Below, piece after piece: positions 31,514 to 34,911 of a stretch of DNA of 34,911 nucleotides. The translations under genes and the position numbers were made by a program. Each line of letters opens with the position of its first letter. The stretch's first letter is position 1. Below the pieces are notes generated by a model. It had not been told where the DNA came from. It worked only from the letters and a program-made list of their open reading frames with translations, and ran no database searches. The DNA comes from Chloroflexota bacterium. GTDB lineage: Bacteria > Chloroflexota > Dehalococcoidia > Lucifugimonadales > Australimonadaceae. The DNA is taken from positions 1-34,911 of the forward strand of contig JADFQE010000013.1 in assembly GCA_022561985.1 (NCBI GenBank), written 5' to 3'.

Positions 31514-32551
31514 ATGAGCATACGCCGGCCGCTGTGGAGCACCACCGCAATGGCAGTCGTGGTCGTGACCGCACTTGCCGTCGCGGCGTGCGGCACGTCG
31601 GAGCCCACGCCCACCCCAACCCCCACCACGCGTCCAGCGGCGACCCCAACGCCTCCCACGACCGCTCTGAGCGCCGGGGAGGTGGAGTACTTCGAGCAGG
31701 TGAAGGCCGCACAGGGGCTGATGGAGAGCAAGTTCGAGAATTTCGGCGGGCTATTCAGCCGGTCTTGGCCGCTCCGCTCGCTGCTGATTGATGCGCTGCT
31801 GGAAGCGGGGGTGGGCACCGCGTTCACGGGAACGTTGGAGGCTCTCGAGGGGCTCAGCCCGCCCGAGCGCTTCAGGGCCGACCATGAGCGCATGGTGGAG
31901 TCCACGAGAGAGTTGGTCCGCCTGGATGGCGAAGCTGCCCAGGCAGTCAAGGACGGGGACCTGGGGCGGTTCGTGCTCCGGAACGGCGATCTGGGCCTGG
32001 TGAGCGCCACGGCCTCCCTGGGGTTATCCGCGGCCTTCTGCGAGCATTCGCGCGACGCGGACGACCCGGGTTTCGGTTTCACTCTCTGCGGTCCGGCCGG
32101 GCCGCTTCCGGGCGGCGAGTACGGCGGGCGGCTGAACGACGCGCTCCGCCGATTCGAGCCAGGGTTCATGTCCGCGACGGGCGTGTTTGCGTTCCCGCTG
32201 TCGCTGGAACCCGAAGAGCAGGCCCAGGTGTTGGCGTCCCAGGCACCGCTCTTCGCGGAGCAGCTGCAGGAGGTCCGCGCTCAGATGGGAAGCCTGACCC
32301 CGCCGGAGGAGCTTCGCGCCGACCACGACCGTCTCGCCGCCTACTACGACGGGTTCATCGATGGGGTCAACGAGCTGATGGCGGCGGCCGAAGCAGGCGA
32401 TCTGCAAGCCGCGCAGGGCCAGCTCATCGGTTTCCTAACCGGGTTCTGTGAAACGCGGCAGAGCTTCTCGTCCTCGCAGTTCAAGGAGCTGGTCACCGTC
32501 CACTTCAAGTTCGCGGCCCCCAGGAATCCCTGCGAGGAAGCGCCATTCTAG
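31514..32551 (+). CDS. Lipoprotein with internal duplication
   Basis: This is a 345-aa exported protein. The signal peptide ends in VAAC with C26, followed by a Thr/Pro-rich linker to about 50. The mature part is all-helical and has two related halves. LSPPERFRADHER (114-126) corresponds to LTPPEELRADHDR (261-273). The segments ending AAFCEHS (C176) and TGFCETR (C312) also correspond. The GGGAGGA site at 31499-31505 supports the ATG. I do not recognise a family. The helical pairs with HxR could bind a ligand or metal. It stands alone between the transporter and the convergent transglutaminase. Confidence 0.75.
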   Translation: MSIRRPLWSTTAMAVVVVTALAVAACGTSEPTPTPTPTTRPAATPTPPTTALSAGEVEYFEQVKAAQGLMESKFENFGGLFSRSWPLRSLLIDALLEAGVGTAFTGTLEALEGLSPPERFRADHERMVESTRELVRLDGEAAQAVKDGDLGRFVLRNGDLGLVSATASLGLSAAFCEHSRDADDPGFGFTLCGPAGPLPGGEYGGRLNDALRRFEPGFMSATGVFAFPLSLEPEEQAQVLASQAPLFAEQLQEVRAQMGSLTPPEELRADHDRLAAYYDGFIDGVNELMAAAEAGDLQAAQGQLIGFLTGFCETRQSFSSSQFKELVTVHFKFAAPRNPCEEAPF

Positions 32552-32618
32552 GTCCGGCGGGGGCGGCACCGCGCTCGCTCGGCATTCTCGGGCCCCTCCC
32601 CGGAGGCCAAGGAGCGCT

Positions 32619-34823
32619 CTAGCCCGGCGCCGAGCCGAACAGGCGCGCGAGCAGCGCCCAGCGCAGCCGCTTCCACGCCTCCTCGGCGTCGCGCAGGTCC
32701 GAGAGCGGCACGCCACGGCCCCGGTAGCGCCGGCGGACGTAGGCCTGCGCGATCGCGTCGACGTCGGACGCGTGGCCGGGCACCTGGCGCCCGAGCGAGG
32801 CGGCGTACTCGTAGGCCGTCTGGTGGGCGCGCTGCGGGAAGCCGAGCAGCGTCGCGAGGCGCAGCATCTTCGCGTACATCTCGTCCGCCAGCCCCAGCCT
32901 CCGGAGGCTCCACCACCCTCGGTACCACACGGCCAGCAGGGTGAGCGCGGCCACGCCCCCGACCACGCCGAGGATCGTCGCGCCGTTCACGATGGGGGGG
33001 CCGCTCGGGCGGAACTCGCCGACGAATTCGTCCAGGTCCTCGTCGTCGTCCGCGATCAGACCGGCGATGAGCCCCGGCGCGTCCAGGACGTTGGGGGGCA
33101 CGATGGTGTCGCCGCGGCCGAACTCGACGGCATTGGGGGGCGTCGGCTCGAAGGGGATCCAGCCGTAGCCGGGGAAGTACGCCTCCACCCAGCTGTGGTA
33201 GTTGAGATCCAGCACCTCGAAGGGGCCGCTCCCGCCCTGACGCCTCCCGCTGGCGTAGCCGAGCACGTAGCGCGACGGGATGCCCAGGGTCCGCAGCAGC
33301 ACCGCCATGGACGAGGCGTAGTAGTCGCAATAGCCCTGCCGGAGGTCGAACAGGAAGTAGTCGACGCCGTCGCGGTCCTCCGGCGGCGCGGCGATGTCGA
33401 GGTTGTAGCGGAACGTGATGACGTGGTCGCGGAGCGCGATCGCCTGGTCGTAGGGGTTCTCCTCCCCACCGGCGACGATCCGGGCGAGCTCGTACACCCG
33501 CTCGGGCAGCGTGAGGGGGAGCTGGAGGTACGTCTCGGCGACCGCGTCCGGGTACTCGGCCGGGGCGTCGCGGAGGTCGCCGGGCGTCGCGAAGGACTCG
33601 CTCGCAACGCTCAGGTACCGGAGGTTGGTCCGCGTGGGGAAGAACTCACGGCCCTCGCCGTAGCGCACCTGGAGCACGTCCTCGGGGGCATCGGGAGCGA
33701 TCAGCGCCTCGGCGGCCCGGTCGAAGCGGACGGGCAGACCGCCGCTGAAGAGCGTGTCGGTGGCGGCGCGCACGCGGAAGAAGTACTGGCTCGCGACACG
33801 CTTCTCGCCGGTGGAGGGCTCCGCGTCCAGGACGTCGACCCACTCCGCCTCCTCGAGCGTGTCCCAGCCCGTGCCGGTGTAGTTGGTGTAGGTGCGGGCG
33901 CGCCAGTAGGTGCCGCGGTCTCCCTCCACGGTGAACAGCAGCTCGTCCGTGAGGTTCGGGTTGCCGCTGAAGTGCGTCTCGTCCTCGAAGACGATGGTCT
34001 TGTACGAGAGGCGCGACGGCAGGCCGTTGAACAGCCGGGTGAACTGCTCCTCCACCGCCTCCACGGTCCCCCGGGCCCCCTCCGCGAGCACCCGCAGCGG
34101 CGTGGCGCGGGTCGTCGGCAGGACGGAGACGACGAGCACGACGCCGAGCCCGAACAGGAGGACGACCGCCGACTGCGAGAGGACGACGGTCGCCTCGAAG
34201 GACAGCGCCCGCGCGCGCCAGCTCACCATCCGGCGGGCCGTGCTCATGTGGATCAGCAGCAGGACGCTCGACCCCATGAACACCGCGAGCGCGAGCGCAG
34301 CGCCGCCGGAGACGTTGCCCAGGACGAGCGAGAGCACCAGGCCGCCCACCAGCACGCTGGACCACCCCTGCCGCCGGCGCAGGGCGTGCCAACCCGCGCC
34401 GAACCCAAGCGCCCAGAGCAGTGCGAGCATGAAGATACCGAACTCCACGACGCCCCCACGGAGCTCCTCCGTGAACACGCCGCCGAACCAGAAGTCCAGC
34501 TCGCGCGCGAGGCTGAAGCCACGGTCGATCACGCCGGTGGCGGGCGTCATGGCGAGCGCCGAGAGAACGACCACGGCGGCCCCGGCGCCCGCCCCCAGCA
34601 GGTGCGCCCGCAGCGCGCTCCGGCCGCTGCGCGCGAGCACCACGGCCAGCGCGAGCCCGAGCAGGGCGACCATCGTGGCCGGCGGCATGTTGGGGACCCA
34701 CTGGGCCTGCTGGATCGGCCAGGCGACGGCCAGCGCGAGGGCCGCGGCGAGGGTCACGGTGAGGCCGTCCCCGCCGACGTACTGCTCCCAGGCCGAGTAG
34801 GTCCGGGCGGCCGGTGCGTTCAC
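32619..34823 (-). CDS. TgpA-like membrane transglutaminase-domain protein
   Basis: This is a 734-aa membrane protein. Residues 20-235 hold about six to seven helices (TgpA/DUF3488-like), followed by a large extracytoplasmic region. The transglutaminase core has C499 in RQGYCDYYASSMA, H543 in NYHSW and the acidic position E559 in PFEPTP, where many enzymes of the superfamily have Asp. One helix (616-636) precedes a cytoplasmic DUF4129-like C-terminus. The role may be cell-surface peptide crosslinking or proteolysis. The GTG start at 34823 overlaps the stop of the upstream gene by 4 bases, showing translational coupling. In known clusters the partners are a DUF58 protein and a MoxR ATPase. Confidence 0.9.
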   Translation of the reverse strand: MNAPAARTYSAWEQYVGGDGLTVTLAAALALAVAWPIQQAQWVPNMPPATMVALLGLALAVVLARSGRSALRAHLLGAGAGAAVVVLSALAMTPATGVIDRGFSLARELDFWFGGVFTEELRGGVVEFGIFMLALLWALGFGAGWHALRRRQGWSSVLVGGLVLSLVLGNVSGGAALALAVFMGSSVLLLIHMSTARRMVSWRARALSFEATVVLSQSAVVLLFGLGVVLVVSVLPTTRATPLRVLAEGARGTVEAVEEQFTRLFNGLPSRLSYKTIVFEDETHFSGNPNLTDELLFTVEGDRGTYWRARTYTNYTGTGWDTLEEAEWVDVLDAEPSTGEKRVASQYFFRVRAATDTLFSGGLPVRFDRAAEALIAPDAPEDVLQVRYGEGREFFPTRTNLRYLSVASESFATPGDLRDAPAEYPDAVAETYLQLPLTLPERVYELARIVAGGEENPYDQAIALRDHVITFRYNLDIAAPPEDRDGVDYFLFDLRQGYCDYYASSMAVLLRTLGIPSRYVLGYASGRRQGGSGPFEVLDLNYHSWVEAYFPGYGWIPFEPTPPNAVEFGRGDTIVPPNVLDAPGLIAGLIADDDEDLDEFVGEFRPSGPPIVNGATILGVVGGVAALTLLAVWYRGWWSLRRLGLADEMYAKMLRLATLLGFPQRAHQTAYEYAASLGRQVPGHASDVDAIAQAYVRRRYRGRGVPLSDLRDAEEAWKRLRWALLARLFGSAPG

Positions 34824-34909
34824 GGCAGCACGCCCGCGGGGTCGCCTTCGAGCCCCTGGGGCGAGCCGTGCAGCCGGTGGTCCACCCGCTGCGTCATCTC
34901 GTGCCCCCG
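34820..34909 (-). CDS. C-terminal tail of a gene coupled to the transglutaminase (partial)
   Basis: A minus-strand frame is open from the window edge to a TGA at 34820-34822, ending in the residues GDPAGVLP. It overlaps the transglutaminase GTG start by 4 bases (GTGA), a typical coupled operon junction. Only 29 codons are visible, too few to identify. A DUF58 protein is expected at this position from the usual gene order (inference). Confidence 0.5.
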   Translation of the reverse strand, partial: RGHEMTQRVDHRLHGSPQGLEGDPAGVLP

Positions 34910-34911
34910 GT

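Overview
The window is a GC-rich bacterial chromosome segment, probably metagenomic, and gene-dense on both strands. The gene content suggests a Chloroflexota lineage of the Dehalococcoidia/SAR202 type: Rieske oxygenases, a luciferase-like (LLM) flavin oxidoreductase, SDR and Gfo/Idh/MocA dehydrogenases, orphan solute-binding lipoproteins and several MFS transporters of one subfamily. This placement is an inference from gene content, not a phylogenetic result. I saw no rRNA, CRISPR array, insertion sequence or intact prophage. Two tRNA genes are present: Lys-CUU at 18563-18639 on the minus strand and Leu-UAA at 21563-21650 on the plus strand.

Layout. (1) 1-5349: a 5'-truncated solute-binding protein, a Rieske oxygenase, a Gfo/Idh/MocA dehydrogenase on the minus strand and an alpha/beta hydrolase. 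Together they resemble a dispersed aromatic or carboxylate degradation set of the phthalate 4,5-dioxygenase/dihydrodiol dehydrogenase type. A 36-nt near-perfect direct repeat brackets the dehydrogenase. (2) 5384-11138: a histidine kinase starting inside a GAF-domain remnant, a response regulator, a 91-aa orphan, a TPR lipoprotein, a four-CxxC zinc-ribbon-like protein, a 53-aa orphan, two tandem paralogous membrane proteins and a SEC-C miniprotein. This signalling/envelope block has little recognisable function. (3) 11197-18380: an MFS transporter, a glutaryl-CoA-dehydrogenase-like enzyme with a C-C hydrolase-like partner, then a minus-strand run of cupredoxin lipoprotein, GAF histidine kinase, CBS-domain protein and quinolinate synthase NadA. 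(4) 18563-22367: tRNA-Lys, an MFS transporter, a solitary selA, tRNA-Leu and a DUF1353-like protein with membrane helices.

(5) 22517-31373 is the most interesting accessory block. It holds an LLM flavin oxidoreductase and a solute-binding lipoprotein on the minus strand, a divergent Rieske oxygenase, an SDR, two consecutive PqqC/TenA-like helical-bundle proteins, an MFS transporter and an EamA-type transporter. It reads as an uptake-oxidation-efflux cassette for an unknown organic substrate. It repeats the solute-binding-protein plus Rieske pairing seen at the left edge. (6) 31514-34909: a lipoprotein with an internal duplication and a TgpA-like membrane transglutaminase preceded by the tail of another gene.

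Most start sites were chosen from Shine-Dalgarno spacing and domain boundaries. Large antisense open frames are shadows caused by high GC at third codon positions and are not reported as genes.
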